Virus record (IMG/VR): IMGVR_UViG_3300012269_000002
Span: 18,407 to 82,406 of that record
Reading direction: 5' to 3' (one strand)
Length of the DNA stretch: 64,000 bases
Source: a virus
The notes under the pieces were generated by a model, which was not told where the DNA came from, did not search any database, and saw only the letters and a list, made by a program, of their open reading frames with translations. Below, piece after piece: positions 35,360-45,250 of this stretch; the stretch's first letter is position 1, and every line of letters begins with the position of its first letter. Made by a program: the position numbers and the translations under genes.

Positions 35360-37177
35360 ATGGCCAAGAAAATAAATTATAATTCAAGGAATTTTGCTGA
35401 TGTAAGACAAGAGTTAATCAGCTTTGTTAAGCAATATTACCCAGATATATTCAATGATTTTAACGATGCATCGGTTGGTATGATGTTATTGGAATTAAAT
35501 GCCGCTGTTGGTGACATGTTATCTTTTCATACCGATAGGATGTTTCAAGAAACCCAATTAGATTACGCACAGGAAAGAGGTTCAATATTATCTATGGCCA
35601 GAACTTTTGGATTAAAGGTTCCTGGTAAAAGTCCATCGGTAACAATTGCCGATTTTTCCGTTACGGTTCCAGTATTAGGTGACACGTTCGACATTTCATA
35701 CGCACCAATATTAAGAAGAGGTGTTCAAATAAGTGGTGGTGGTAAAGTATTTGAAACTACTGACGAAATAGATTTTTCAAGTCCGTTTACTACTGGTGGA
35801 ATACCCAATAGATTGATTATACCTAATTTTGATTCTAACAATACATTAATTAATTACAGGTTAACTAAAAGGGAAATGGTTATTAACGGTGTTAGTAAAA
35901 CCTTAAAGAGAGTTTTAACTGGTGATAATATTAAACCATTTTTTGAAATAATATTACCAGACGATAATGTATTATCCATAAATTCAATTATTTCACTAGA
36001 AGGAACCAACTATGTAACAATACCCACAACAAATCAATTCTTTGACGAGGATTTAAGATGGTATGAGGTAGATGCCCTGGCCGATGATACGGTTTTTATT
36101 CCTAATAACGATGTAATTAGTGATAATTCAGCGATTATCCCAGGTAAATTCTTTAGGGTCAATCAAAGATTTATAAGGGAATATACTGATAATGGTTTTA
36201 CCAGAATTATATTCGGTGGTGGTTCAGAAGATGTTAGTTCTTTATCTAATTTTGGGGTAAACCCAAACCTAGTTAATAGAATAGGGGATTTTATTAATAA
36301 TTTATCATTAGGTATAACCCCTAAACCGAATACCACTATGTTTATTCAGTATAGAGTTGGTGGTGGTGCCGATACCAATGTTGGACCAAACTTATTAACG
36401 ACCATTAATCAATCCGAAACAATTGTAAACGGACCAAACTCAACGGTTAATCAATCCGTTAGAAATTCACTTACGGTAACTAACCCGTTACCAGCTTTAG
36501 GTGGTAAGGACGAACCATCAATTGAAGAATTAAGGAATTTGGTTAGATATAATTTCTCATCACAAAATAGGGCCGTAACACTTCAAGATTATAAAACTAG
36601 GATAGCTTTGATGCCAGGTGAGTTCGGAGTGCCCTTTAGAGTGAACGTAATGGAGGAACAGAATAAAATTAAGGTCTATGTCTTAACATTGGATAACGAT
36701 GGGGATATAAGCACGTCATCGAATATGACGTTAAGAAATAATGTAGCTACTTACTTATCCGATTATAGAATGATAAATGATTTTGTTGAGGTGGGTAATG
36801 GTAAGGTATATAATTTAGGTTTTGAGGTCGATTTATTTATTGATAAACAATTTTCACAATCACAGGTAATTTCTCAAACGATTATCGAGATTACAAATTA
36901 TTTCAACATCAATAACTGGGGTATGGGTGATAATATTTATTTAACTCAGTTAATAGAACAAATAAATAATGTAAGTGGTGTTATAAACGTTGTTGATTTA
37001 AGGGTTTATAATAAAGTAGGTGCTGGTAGGTATTCTTCAAATGAAATACCACAACCTTACATTGATGATGAAACAAGACAAATAGATTTATTGGGTGAAT
37101 ATACCATTTTTGGTGACCCAGTGGGCATGTTTGAAATTAAAAGACCAGACCTAGATATTCGTGTTAGGGTAAAATAA
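35360..37177 (+). CDS. 6: gp6-like baseplate wedge protein (baseplate J family)
   Basis: 605 residues (T4 gp6 660). The N-terminus SFVKQYYPDIFNDFNDASVG then MMLLELNAAVGDMLSFHTDR is the classic gp6/J opening. The C-terminal half has LRNLVRYNFSSQNRAVTLQD followed by YKTRIALMPG, the J-type core. gp6 dimers form the ring that opens when the baseplate changes shape at infection. Confidence 0.92.
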   Translation: MAKKINYNSRNFADVRQELISFVKQYYPDIFNDFNDASVGMMLLELNAAVGDMLSFHTDRMFQETQLDYAQERGSILSMARTFGLKVPGKSPSVTIADFSVTVPVLGDTFDISYAPILRRGVQISGGGKVFETTDEIDFSSPFTTGGIPNRLIIPNFDSNNTLINYRLTKREMVINGVSKTLKRVLTGDNIKPFFEIILPDDNVLSINSIISLEGTNYVTIPTTNQFFDEDLRWYEVDALADDTVFIPNNDVISDNSAIIPGKFFRVNQRFIREYTDNGFTRIIFGGGSEDVSSLSNFGVNPNLVNRIGDFINNLSLGITPKPNTTMFIQYRVGGGADTNVGPNLLTTINQSETIVNGPNSTVNQSVRNSLTVTNPLPALGGKDEPSIEELRNLVRYNFSSQNRAVTLQDYKTRIALMPGEFGVPFRVNVMEEQNKIKVYVLTLDNDGDISTSSNMTLRNNVATYLSDYRMINDFVEVGNGKVYNLGFEVDLFIDKQFSQSQVISQTIIEITNYFNINNWGMGDNIYLTQLIEQINNVSGVINVVDLRVYNKVGAGRYSSNEIPQPYIDDETRQIDLLGEYTIFGDPVGMFEIKRPDLDIRVRVK

Positions 37178-37198
37178 ATAGAATTAAATAAAAAAGTT

Positions 37199-37570
37199 AT
37201 GGGTTGTAGTAGTTGTAAAGATAAAAGTAAGGGGTTCCTTCCAAATGGGGGTGTCAATAATGCAGATAATAGTGGATTATCATTAGTTGAAAAGATAGTA
37301 ATATTTATAACTAAAACAATTGGTTTTATTATAGGTGGGGCTATTTTAGCTATTATTGTTATACCATTTTCACTATATACCTTATTTAAGATAGTTTATT
37401 TTGAAGAATCAATAGATATTACTGGTGCCTTGATAAGTTTAGGTAATATACTAATGAAAGACCGCAGTGGTGATGACGATTTGAATGATGTTAACATTGA
37501 CGATATTGACTCACAGGATTATGAATTGGTTGGTGTCGATGACATAACCGATGACTTTAAAAATAAATAA
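37199..37570 (+). CDS. Small membrane-type protein in the baseplate operon
   Basis: 123 residues. The N-terminus has CSSC (residues 3-6). A long hydrophobic stretch (~29-68: VEKIVIFITKTIGFIIGGAI, ILAIIVIPFSLYTLFKIVYF) could form one or two membrane helices. The tail is acidic (DDDLNDVNIDDIDSQDYE). There is no clear signal peptidase site. It ends 3 bases before the 1409-residue gene, which has its own membrane-like segment, so the two may act together. Its family is unknown. Confidence 0.6.
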   Translation: MGCSSCKDKSKGFLPNGGVNNADNSGLSLVEKIVIFITKTIGFIIGGAILAIIVIPFSLYTLFKIVYFEESIDITGALISLGNILMKDRSGDDDLNDVNIDDIDSQDYELVGVDDITDDFKNK

Positions 37571-37573
37571 TTA

Positions 37574-40500
37574 ATGTCTGATAATATTAGAATAAAAACA
37601 ACACCAGGTGGTGGGGATAAGCGACTTAACGTAAAAATTGACCAGAAATTCGATTTTATCGAAATACTTTCACTTAAAATCTCACAAGAGGAAGCATATA
37701 GAAAATTCTGTTCGGACTACGGGGTTGTGGTCGGTAGGGTTATTGTTAATAATGGGTTAGGTGTACCTAATGCCAAGGTTTCTATTTTTATACCGATAGA
37801 TGAAGAAGATTCAATAGACCCAGAAATACTTGGACTTTACCCTTATGAGGTTATAACCGATAAGGATGAAGATGGTATTGGTTATAATTTAATGAGTAGA
37901 AGTGCCAGGGGTAAGGATGATTGTTACACATCAATAGGTACGTTCCCAAGTAAAAGGGAAATACAGGATAACCCAGAAATGACTGAAATTTATACCAAAT
38001 ATTATAAATTCAGTACAACTACAAACGAATCTGGTGATTTTATGTTATTCGGGGTACCAGTTGGGACCCATTACTTACATGTAGATGCTGACATATCGGA
38101 TATTGGTATATTATCACAAAGACCTTATGATTTAATTTCACAAGGTGTTGATAAAAATAAATTTTATTCAAGTAATAAATTTAAGGGTAGAACTGAAGAC
38201 CCGAACTTAACGCAGTTAAAAACGGTATCACCAGTGAGTGTTTCCGTTGTCCCATTTTGGGGTGATATAGATGAGTGTGAAATAGGTATTACTAGGGTTG
38301 ATGTTGATTTAAAAACAACGATTATCCCAACTGCAATATTTATGGGTTCCATATTCAGCGACAATGAAAAAAATAGTGTAAATAAAAATTGTAGACCAAG
38401 AAAAAACTTAGGTAAGGGTGATGAACTCGATACTGGTGGGGGTTCAATTAGAATGTTACGTTATAAAAACGATGGGTCAATAGAGAATTTTGACGTAGAG
38501 GGTGGTAGGGTTATAGACGATAATGGTGTTTGGGCCTATCAGATACCTATGAATATCGATTATGTGATAACTTCAGAAGATGGTACTTTAATTCCATCTG
38601 AAGACACTACTAAGGGTATAGCTACCAGAGCTAGAGTTAGGTTTAAAGTGGACATGGATTCAACGGGTGGTGAAGGTAGACTTAGAGCTAGGGCTAGTTA
38701 TTTAGTACCACATAACCCAGATAATTATTTTGATTCGGATTATTCGTTTGATAATACAACTAAGGATAAACATTTTACCGATTTATTTTGGAATAAGATT
38801 TATACGGTTAAAAATCATTTAACAAGGGTTCAGGGTGTTTCTAATGTGGAAAGAAGAACGTTTGTTGGTTTAAAAGATGTAGACGAGGGTGGTATTAATA
38901 ACCCTTTACCATTTAATAAAATGGATACCAAGACAAACCCATTATTTGTGGTTATTTGTATAATTCTTTCAATAATGGTATCACTAATTTGTTTTATTAA
39001 TAGTTTTATTATAATAACTATTAATCTTATTTTTTCGGGAATAAATGCTTTATTAAGAATGGTATGTAAAGTTATTTCTTCTTTAGCACTTGGTATAACA
39101 GATGCAGTACCCCGTAAAATTGGTCCTTTTAAAATATGGAGTGATGAAAAAAAAGATAAATTTAGACGTAAGGCATGTATGGGTTGTTGTGAAAATAATA
39201 GTTGTACCAGATGTAATTGTAATAATATTATAAAATTATTAGGTTATATCACACTTGGATGTAAAGAAGAAAAATATGCGATATGTGGTGGTGGTAAAGG
39301 TTGGTTGAAAAAAGCGACTCTAGAGGCTACTATATATAGACTTAGTCTTGATGTAAACGAACCAACAGATAATGCAGGTGAATGTCCTAAAGAACCAGAT
39401 TCTATTCCAGGTAATTTTCATTACCCTGGTGATTTACATTGTCATGAAGAAACAAAAATATTAGATATTTTTAAAATAGAAGATGCTGGATTTTTAAATT
39501 GTATATTATTACAAATTGCTGAAGCACTTAATGTATTTAAATTTGATTTTTATAATGATTGGATAAATGGTACATTATATTCATTTTTACTTAAATATAA
39601 GAAAAAGAAAAATAATGAAGGTAAATATTGTAATGTTGATAATAGTTATAGTAATTATATAGTTGATAGCTGCACATCCGCACCACCACAAGACCCAAGC
39701 GCAACCAGTGATAAGGTTGATTTAAGAGGTGGGGTCGATAGTAGTAGAAATATTAAAATTAATGAGGGCTATATTAAGCGTTTTAAGGGTGAATTATTTT
39801 ATGCTGCATATACAAGAACAAATGGTTATAAATTATTTGCAACAGATGTAGTTTCCTTAGGTTCCATTCTTGACTGTGATTGGCAAGGTGTACCTAAAAT
39901 ATATCCATGGTTAGTTGAAACAACATATAATGCACCACCACTCCAACATGAATATGTTATATTGGATAACGGTCAAAGAGTTATTGATGTATCTGGTTAT
40001 AATAGCAATGACTGTAATAATAATAATAGTCCCTTAATAGGTGAAATTACTTGTTTCGGTTTAAAAACTGGACCAAAACAATGTAATAATATTAAAAGAT
40101 TTAGTGAATTGGGTATGGGCCTAGATGAAAGGCGTATCGAGGATGGTGGATTGAATGTTGATAATACAATAAGTAATACAGACATTGAGAATCCGTTCAT
40201 TAGAGGTGCCTTTGTATTCGCAAATAGACAATCTCAAATAGGTGGGGCAACAATACCATTAACATATATAGATAGTTTATCTGGTGGTCAATATAGTTAT
40301 GACTATAACGACCCAACGTATAACCTATTTAGAAACCCTAATAAAAAAAGAATATGGCAATACGAAGATTCATTCTACTTTTATTTTGGACTTAATGCTG
40401 GTAAAACTGCATTAAATCTAATGTTAGATAAATTCTTCCCTACATGCATACCAGAAGTCGATAATGATTTCTTTGTACTGGTAAATAATATTATCGATGA

Positions 40501-41803
40501 TGATAATGGTCCATTACCAACAGGTTCAATTGAAATAGACGTTATAGGTGGTATCGGTCCTTTTTCTTTCCAATGGGTTGGGCCAGTAGTAAATGGTATT
40601 CAATATCCAACAGTAAACGATACCCAAAATATTAGTGATTTATTTGTTGGCACATATAACTTAATAGTAATCGATTCAATAGGTAATGTAATAAAAGGTT
40701 CCTTTATTGTACCAGGACCTCCTAGTGTTTTTTGCGAAGTACAAACGGTACCAACTAGTTCTTTTGGTGCATCCGATGGTGAAATAATTGTGGGTATTAT
40801 AAGTGGTACACCACCATATAGTATTGAATTATATAATGCCATAACTAATAATTTAATTAATACAGTATCTAATATAATAACTTCTTCATATAATATTACT
40901 GGTTTATCTAGTGGTAATTATAGGGTTTTAGTTAAAGATAATGGAACACCTGAAACACAGTGCTCCACTATTGTAAGTATAACTGAACCAGGGGCGTTAA
41001 ATATTGTGGTTGACGGTTCATCCGTTGGGTGTTTTGGTTCAACTAATGGTAGAGCTACTGTTGATATAAGTGGTGGGTTACCACCATATACTATATTATG
41101 GTCAAACGGTGGTAATACTACAAGTATTAATAATTTAGGACCTGGTAATTATTCAGTAACCGTTACTGACATTGCTGGACAAAGTGATAATGGGTCATTT
41201 ACGGTCACGAACCCACCACAAATTAATTATAATATAACAAGTAAAAATATTACTTGTTTATTTACGGATGATACTGAATTCAAAGAGGGTCTTGGGTCCG
41301 AAGATGGTGAGATAACCGTAAACGTATTAGGTGGTGGTTCACCTCCATTTACAATATCATTACAAGGGGGTTATAATGATATATCAAGAGTAATTAATGG
41401 AAACTCAACGGTATTTAGTAATTTACCTTATGGTTCATCGTTATTCTTTGATTCATATACTGTTATTATTACTGATTCTAGGGGTTGCTCTAGAATAGAA
41501 GATGTTTTTATTTATAGACCAGAATTTAAATTAGGTGGTAGTTTGGCCTATAATTCAAATACCTTAACAGCGACAGCAATAGGTGGGTTTGCGGTAACAA
41601 CTGATGAAGATGGAAACATAATCGGAAATTACACGTACAGATGGGAAACTATTCTTTCTGGTGGTTCAAACTTTACTGCGGTGACAACAACGACCAATAA
41701 CCAATATACACCAACAACATCTGGTAGATGGAGAGCTGTTATTATCGATAATAACGGAACTGGTGGTGCATGTGAGTTTATAACAAACGAAAGGACTGTT
41801 TAA
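37574..41803 (+). CDS. Large tail/baseplate protein with transthyretin-like, membrane-like, Cys-rich and SprB-like repeat regions
   Basis: 1409 residues. Residues ~51-175 resemble a carboxypeptidase regulatory (transthyretin-like) fold: VVGRVIVNNGLGVPNAKVSI, later GDFMLFGVPVGTHYLHV. Residues ~456-503 are strongly hydrophobic (PLFVVICIILSIMVSLICFI onward). A Cys-rich stretch follows at ~535-560 (CMGCCENNSCTRCNCNN), probably binding metal. Residues ~970-1316 hold four immunoglobulin-like repeats of SprB type. It sits after gp25 and gp6, where T4 has gp7/gp8/gp10, so it is probably a wedge or peripheral baseplate protein. A membrane-like segment in a virion protein is unusual. Confidence 0.65.
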   Translation: MSDNIRIKTTPGGGDKRLNVKIDQKFDFIEILSLKISQEEAYRKFCSDYGVVVGRVIVNNGLGVPNAKVSIFIPIDEEDSIDPEILGLYPYEVITDKDEDGIGYNLMSRSARGKDDCYTSIGTFPSKREIQDNPEMTEIYTKYYKFSTTTNESGDFMLFGVPVGTHYLHVDADISDIGILSQRPYDLISQGVDKNKFYSSNKFKGRTEDPNLTQLKTVSPVSVSVVPFWGDIDECEIGITRVDVDLKTTIIPTAIFMGSIFSDNEKNSVNKNCRPRKNLGKGDELDTGGGSIRMLRYKNDGSIENFDVEGGRVIDDNGVWAYQIPMNIDYVITSEDGTLIPSEDTTKGIATRARVRFKVDMDSTGGEGRLRARASYLVPHNPDNYFDSDYSFDNTTKDKHFTDLFWNKIYTVKNHLTRVQGVSNVERRTFVGLKDVDEGGINNPLPFNKMDTKTNPLFVVICIILSIMVSLICFINSFIIITINLIFSGINALLRMVCKVISSLALGITDAVPRKIGPFKIWSDEKKDKFRRKACMGCCENNSCTRCNCNNIIKLLGYITLGCKEEKYAICGGGKGWLKKATLEATIYRLSLDVNEPTDNAGECPKEPDSIPGNFHYPGDLHCHEETKILDIFKIEDAGFLNCILLQIAEALNVFKFDFYNDWINGTLYSFLLKYKKKKNNEGKYCNVDNSYSNYIVDSCTSAPPQDPSATSDKVDLRGGVDSSRNIKINEGYIKRFKGELFYAAYTRTNGYKLFATDVVSLGSILDCDWQGVPKIYPWLVETTYNAPPLQHEYVILDNGQRVIDVSGYNSNDCNNNNSPLIGEITCFGLKTGPKQCNNIKRFSELGMGLDERRIEDGGLNVDNTISNTDIENPFIRGAFVFANRQSQIGGATIPLTYIDSLSGGQYSYDYNDPTYNLFRNPNKKRIWQYEDSFYFYFGLNAGKTALNLMLDKFFPTCIPEVDNDFFVLVNNIIDDDNGPLPTGSIEIDVIGGIGPFSFQWVGPVVNGIQYPTVNDTQNISDLFVGTYNLIVIDSIGNVIKGSFIVPGPPSVFCEVQTVPTSSFGASDGEIIVGIISGTPPYSIELYNAITNNLINTVSNIITSSYNITGLSSGNYRVLVKDNGTPETQCSTIVSITEPGALNIVVDGSSVGCFGSTNGRATVDISGGLPPYTILWSNGGNTTSINNLGPGNYSVTVTDIAGQSDNGSFTVTNPPQINYNITSKNITCLFTDDTEFKEGLGSEDGEITVNVLGGGSPPFTISLQGGYNDISRVINGNSTVFSNLPYGSSLFFDSYTVIITDSRGCSRIEDVFIYRPEFKLGGSLAYNSNTLTATAIGGFAVTTDEDGNIIGNYTYRWETILSGGSNFTAVTTTTNNQYTPTTSGRWRAVIIDNNGTGGACEFITNERTV
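40481..41520 (+). repeat. Four SprB-like repeats within the tail protein
   Basis: Each unit of about 80-100 residues has a 'G.I.V.V.GG.PPY...W.....I..L..GNY.V.V.D..G' pattern. The clearest is the third (CFGSTNGRATVDISGGLPPY, then LGPGNYSVTVTDIAG). It is the pattern of the SprB repeat found in the mobile gliding adhesin of Flavobacterium. Confidence 0.75.
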
Positions 41804-41805
41804 TT

Positions 41806-43536
41806 ATGGATAAAAGAATAAAAAATAAGTTAAATAGTGGTGTATCTAAATTAGATATAAACACCAATTCATATGTTAAAGTTGAATTAGGTGGTGAATT
41901 AAATGTTTTACCACCAGGTGAAATTAATTATGTGTTAGATGTAAATGAACAATTTGATAAAGAGCGTAGGGAATCGCAAATATATAGGTTCACATTTACA
42001 ATTTCACCCCTATTCAGTAATGTTCTACATAATGTTAGAGGTAATAACAACCTAGGGACATTCGGTAATTCAATAATACCTAAATTTGGTAACGGCTTAA
42101 CCACTCTCAATGATTTATTATTTAGGGAAGACCCATATGATAATGATTTTACGGGTCAATTGGAATTAACATACGAAGAGGCAATCAACAGAAACTTAAA
42201 AGAAGTTAACGGTTGGTTTGGATTTTACGACCCAGATTTAACTAGAGGTTCCTTATGTAAGTTTTATGATTTGGAACCAACTAGGGAGCGTTTTGATTTA
42301 AACTCTAGTATTAATAAAAATTGGGGTATGACAATAACGTATCCTTACGCCAGTGATGACACTCACATCATCGTAAACGGTGGTTTAAATATTATAGAGG
42401 CAGAATCAGTATTAGTTGGTAATGTACCCATGGTGGCCTTGGGTGTGTCTACTAAACATGGTCTAAACAACGGTGATACAGTTAGGTTATTAAATATGCC
42501 CAATTCAAATTATGAAGGTGATTTTAGGGTAAGAAGATTAGGTCTGGATAACGGTGATAATAAAGATAACTATTTTGTGGTTAGTATTGACCCGACCACT
42601 GTACCGATTGGTGGTAACTTTAGTAATGGTAGAATGAGAAGGGTAGTAAATGGTGAACCATCAACTTACTATGTTAGAAAGTTCAAAAAAATTATGTTAA
42701 ATGAGGATAACTTTGAAATTTATCCTCTAGCATACAGTAAGACTATTTTTAATGATAGTATTTTCCAAATGATAGTTAACGAGGATATTGATATTTCTGA
42801 ATTAACCGATAATCTAGGTAGACCATTAAGTGAACTATATCTTACATTTGTTAAAACAAATAGTCAGGGTACGTTCGGACCAGTTAAGAGTGGTTTTGAT
42901 TTAGAGTTTCTACCTGGTAATCTAATTGAAAACTTATCTAATGTTAGAAGAATTCATGATGGTGCCAGTAATGACCCGTTCACATCACAATTATCATTGG
43001 AATTTCAATTAAGTATGGATTCATATGATGAGTTTTACGGTGACATTGTTGAATATAATAAATTTGAATTGAAAGAAACCGTTTTATCGGATGTTTTACA
43101 CAGATTTAATACCGTCAATAGGGAACAAATTTATAGTGGAGTGGCCGATGGACCTAGAAGAGAAGGTTATCTATATAAACCACATCATAAAATACAAATA
43201 AAACAGTTTTCATTGTATATCGAACAAGGCGATTCAAGCACTCTTGATATACCAGATTACGCAGAAGATTTAGGTGATGGTAGATTTTTATGGAGGGATT
43301 TACTGGATATAGGAATCTCCAATGGTGAAAATGATGTATTAGATTACCCATTCACAAATGGGACACACTATATATATAAACAATTGTGTTTAAATACTAT
43401 AAGACAAGACCCATTCGGTGTTTATGATTTATTTTATAGTGGTATAAACACAGAAACCGACTTTTCACCAGCTGACCCTATCGGTGATGCAATAACGGAT
43501 AAGTTTACAATTAAAAATAGTGGAGATGCGTGTTAA
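41806..43536 (+). CDS. Virion structural protein of unknown type
   Basis: 576 residues, starting 2 bases after the previous gene. It is rich in beta-strand patterns, Asn and Gly, with a block YVLDVNEQFDKERRESQIYR near residue 42 and GWFGFYDPDLTRGSLCKFYD near 137. No enzymatic motif was seen. Its place in the wedge/fibre operon and 17-base overlap with the next gene argue for a baseplate or fibre-attachment role. Confidence 0.6.
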   Translation: MDKRIKNKLNSGVSKLDINTNSYVKVELGGELNVLPPGEINYVLDVNEQFDKERRESQIYRFTFTISPLFSNVLHNVRGNNNLGTFGNSIIPKFGNGLTTLNDLLFREDPYDNDFTGQLELTYEEAINRNLKEVNGWFGFYDPDLTRGSLCKFYDLEPTRERFDLNSSINKNWGMTITYPYASDDTHIIVNGGLNIIEAESVLVGNVPMVALGVSTKHGLNNGDTVRLLNMPNSNYEGDFRVRRLGLDNGDNKDNYFVVSIDPTTVPIGGNFSNGRMRRVVNGEPSTYYVRKFKKIMLNEDNFEIYPLAYSKTIFNDSIFQMIVNEDIDISELTDNLGRPLSELYLTFVKTNSQGTFGPVKSGFDLEFLPGNLIENLSNVRRIHDGASNDPFTSQLSLEFQLSMDSYDEFYGDIVEYNKFELKETVLSDVLHRFNTVNREQIYSGVADGPRREGYLYKPHHKIQIKQFSLYIEQGDSSTLDIPDYAEDLGDGRFLWRDLLDIGISNGENDVLDYPFTNGTHYIYKQLCLNTIRQDPFGVYDLFYSGINTETDFSPADPIGDAITDKFTIKNSGDAC

Positions 43537-44368
43537 CAACTATACATTAAAAATACCTACAATGAGTGGGTCAACTGGTCTTAAAATAGATTTACCGATA
43601 AGTCAATCAATTGGTTTAGCTGGTCAATCTGAAATTATAGAATCAAAATTCGTAAATGTTGAGGTAGAAAACTCTATTAATCGAACATTCGATTATGAGA
43701 AAGTTAAATTTTTACCTAAAAACTCATTAAACGATAATTTGGTTAATGGTATCTTATATAAATTAAATTTTATAGATAATGGGGCTTACCCATCGAATAC
43801 CTATTGGTCCAATATCGGTTTAACTAATAATGATTTTAAATTTAGAAAAAATGGTTTTGTTAAATCTTTTTTAAGGTTGGATTTTTATAATACGGACATA
43901 ACCTCAACTCAAAGGTTATTATTTTTCATAACTTTATTTCCTAAGTTTAATTTAAATGACCTACAAAGTAACGGTACACATCCACAACCATCTAATTATA
44001 GTGTAACATTTAGGTTAGGGAATAATATAATAGATAAAAAAGTTAACGGTGAGGGGTTTGCAATATACTATTTTAAAGATGAGGTATTACCGACTGTACC
44101 CAAAGAGCTTTATATGAGGGCCACCTTCAATAATGCAAAAACTGGTAAAACTACTAGATTTATGTCAAATAATAATCTAAATCTAAGTATAGATAATTTA
44201 ATTAAGACGACTAGTGGAACTAATTTGGTGAACAACTTACATACTAGATATTTATTAGAAAGGGATGTTGATGGTTATTATTATAGACTGGATTCTACTT
44301 ACTCAAATAACATATTGAATAGTTCAGATAATTATTCAATAAATTTATATGAAATCAGTGTACAATAA
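43520..44368 (+). CDS. Virion structural protein of unknown type
   Basis: 282 residues, beta-rich, not recognised. A second ATG two codons in (43526) is an equally good start; either overlaps the preceding gene. It shares its last base with the next start (TAATGA). Such tight packing with neighbours implies joint assembly in the tail. Confidence 0.6.
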   Translation: MEMRVNNYTLKIPTMSGSTGLKIDLPISQSIGLAGQSEIIESKFVNVEVENSINRTFDYEKVKFLPKNSLNDNLVNGILYKLNFIDNGAYPSNTYWSNIGLTNNDFKFRKNGFVKSFLRLDFYNTDITSTQRLLFFITLFPKFNLNDLQSNGTHPQPSNYSVTFRLGNNIIDKKVNGEGFAIYYFKDEVLPTVPKELYMRATFNNAKTGKTTRFMSNNNLNLSIDNLIKTTSGTNLVNNLHTRYLLERDVDGYYYRLDSTYSNNILNSSDNYSINLYEISVQ

Positions 44369-45231
44369 TGAAGATAATTAAACGAAAAATATCATTAGAC
44401 GACTTTATCAGTAAGGAACCTGGAACTTGGGGCAACCTATTGGTCGAGTCATTTAATATAAATGTTTTCATAACCCAGGATTCCGATGATATGGGTATAA
44501 TGACTGATTTAGACTTCGTACCTAAAGATAATACAACCCCAGATTACCAAATATTAACGGATAAGTTAAGTACACTTGGTCTTAACTTTAATTTCATGAA
44601 CGGTGGTACATTTAATACCTCACAAACTGAAATTGAATCCAGCACTAGAATTGCTGACTATAACCATAGTGATTATTTTGTTGAGGGTGGTATTGTTTCT
44701 GGACTAACGGAAGATAGGTTAGATGTAGTTAAATCATATGATAGGGATTTGGTCTATAAACCTTTATTTGATGTTGATAAGGGTGTATATTTGGATTATA
44801 GGGGTAATAATGTAAACGGTGTAACCAGGGTAAATAGTAATTTAAATAACTTGAACCCTATCACTTATTCCGAGGATGTTAATATTAGCGACCCAAATAT
44901 AGGTACAATATCTCAGAGTAGTGGATTGTACTTTATGACGTACAATAATATAATCAGGGAATTAGTTACACCAGATTTAGGAATTGTTGAAATCCCAACG
45001 ACAAAAATGTATTATAAGTCCCAAGGCTTTAACGATACGAACACATTAATAGCGGCAAACGTAAAGGAAGAATATTTATTTGGTATAACAACGGCACCAG
45101 AAGTTCAAAGTGATGTATTTATTGATAGAGGAAGAAATACGATATTACAAAGACATTTACAATTAGGTGAAATTACAAACATTAGTGATTTAATCAATTA
45201 TGGTAATGGATTTTATAAAATAATAAAATAA
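44368..45231 (+). CDS. Virion structural protein of unknown type
   Basis: 287 residues starting MKIIKRKISLDDFISKEPGT. The central region is Asn/Asp-rich and beta-like, and the end (TILQRHLQLGEITNISDLIN then YGNGFYKI) resembles ends of baseplate-associated proteins. The start overlaps the previous stop by one base. Its function is inferred from context only. Confidence 0.6.
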   Translation: MKIIKRKISLDDFISKEPGTWGNLLVESFNINVFITQDSDDMGIMTDLDFVPKDNTTPDYQILTDKLSTLGLNFNFMNGGTFNTSQTEIESSTRIADYNHSDYFVEGGIVSGLTEDRLDVVKSYDRDLVYKPLFDVDKGVYLDYRGNNVNGVTRVNSNLNNLNPITYSEDVNISDPNIGTISQSSGLYFMTYNNIIRELVTPDLGIVEIPTTKMYYKSQGFNDTNTLIAANVKEEYLFGITTAPEVQSDVFIDRGRNTILQRHLQLGEITNISDLINYGNGFYKIIK

Positions 45232-45250
45232 AAATTAAAAGTAGAATATA

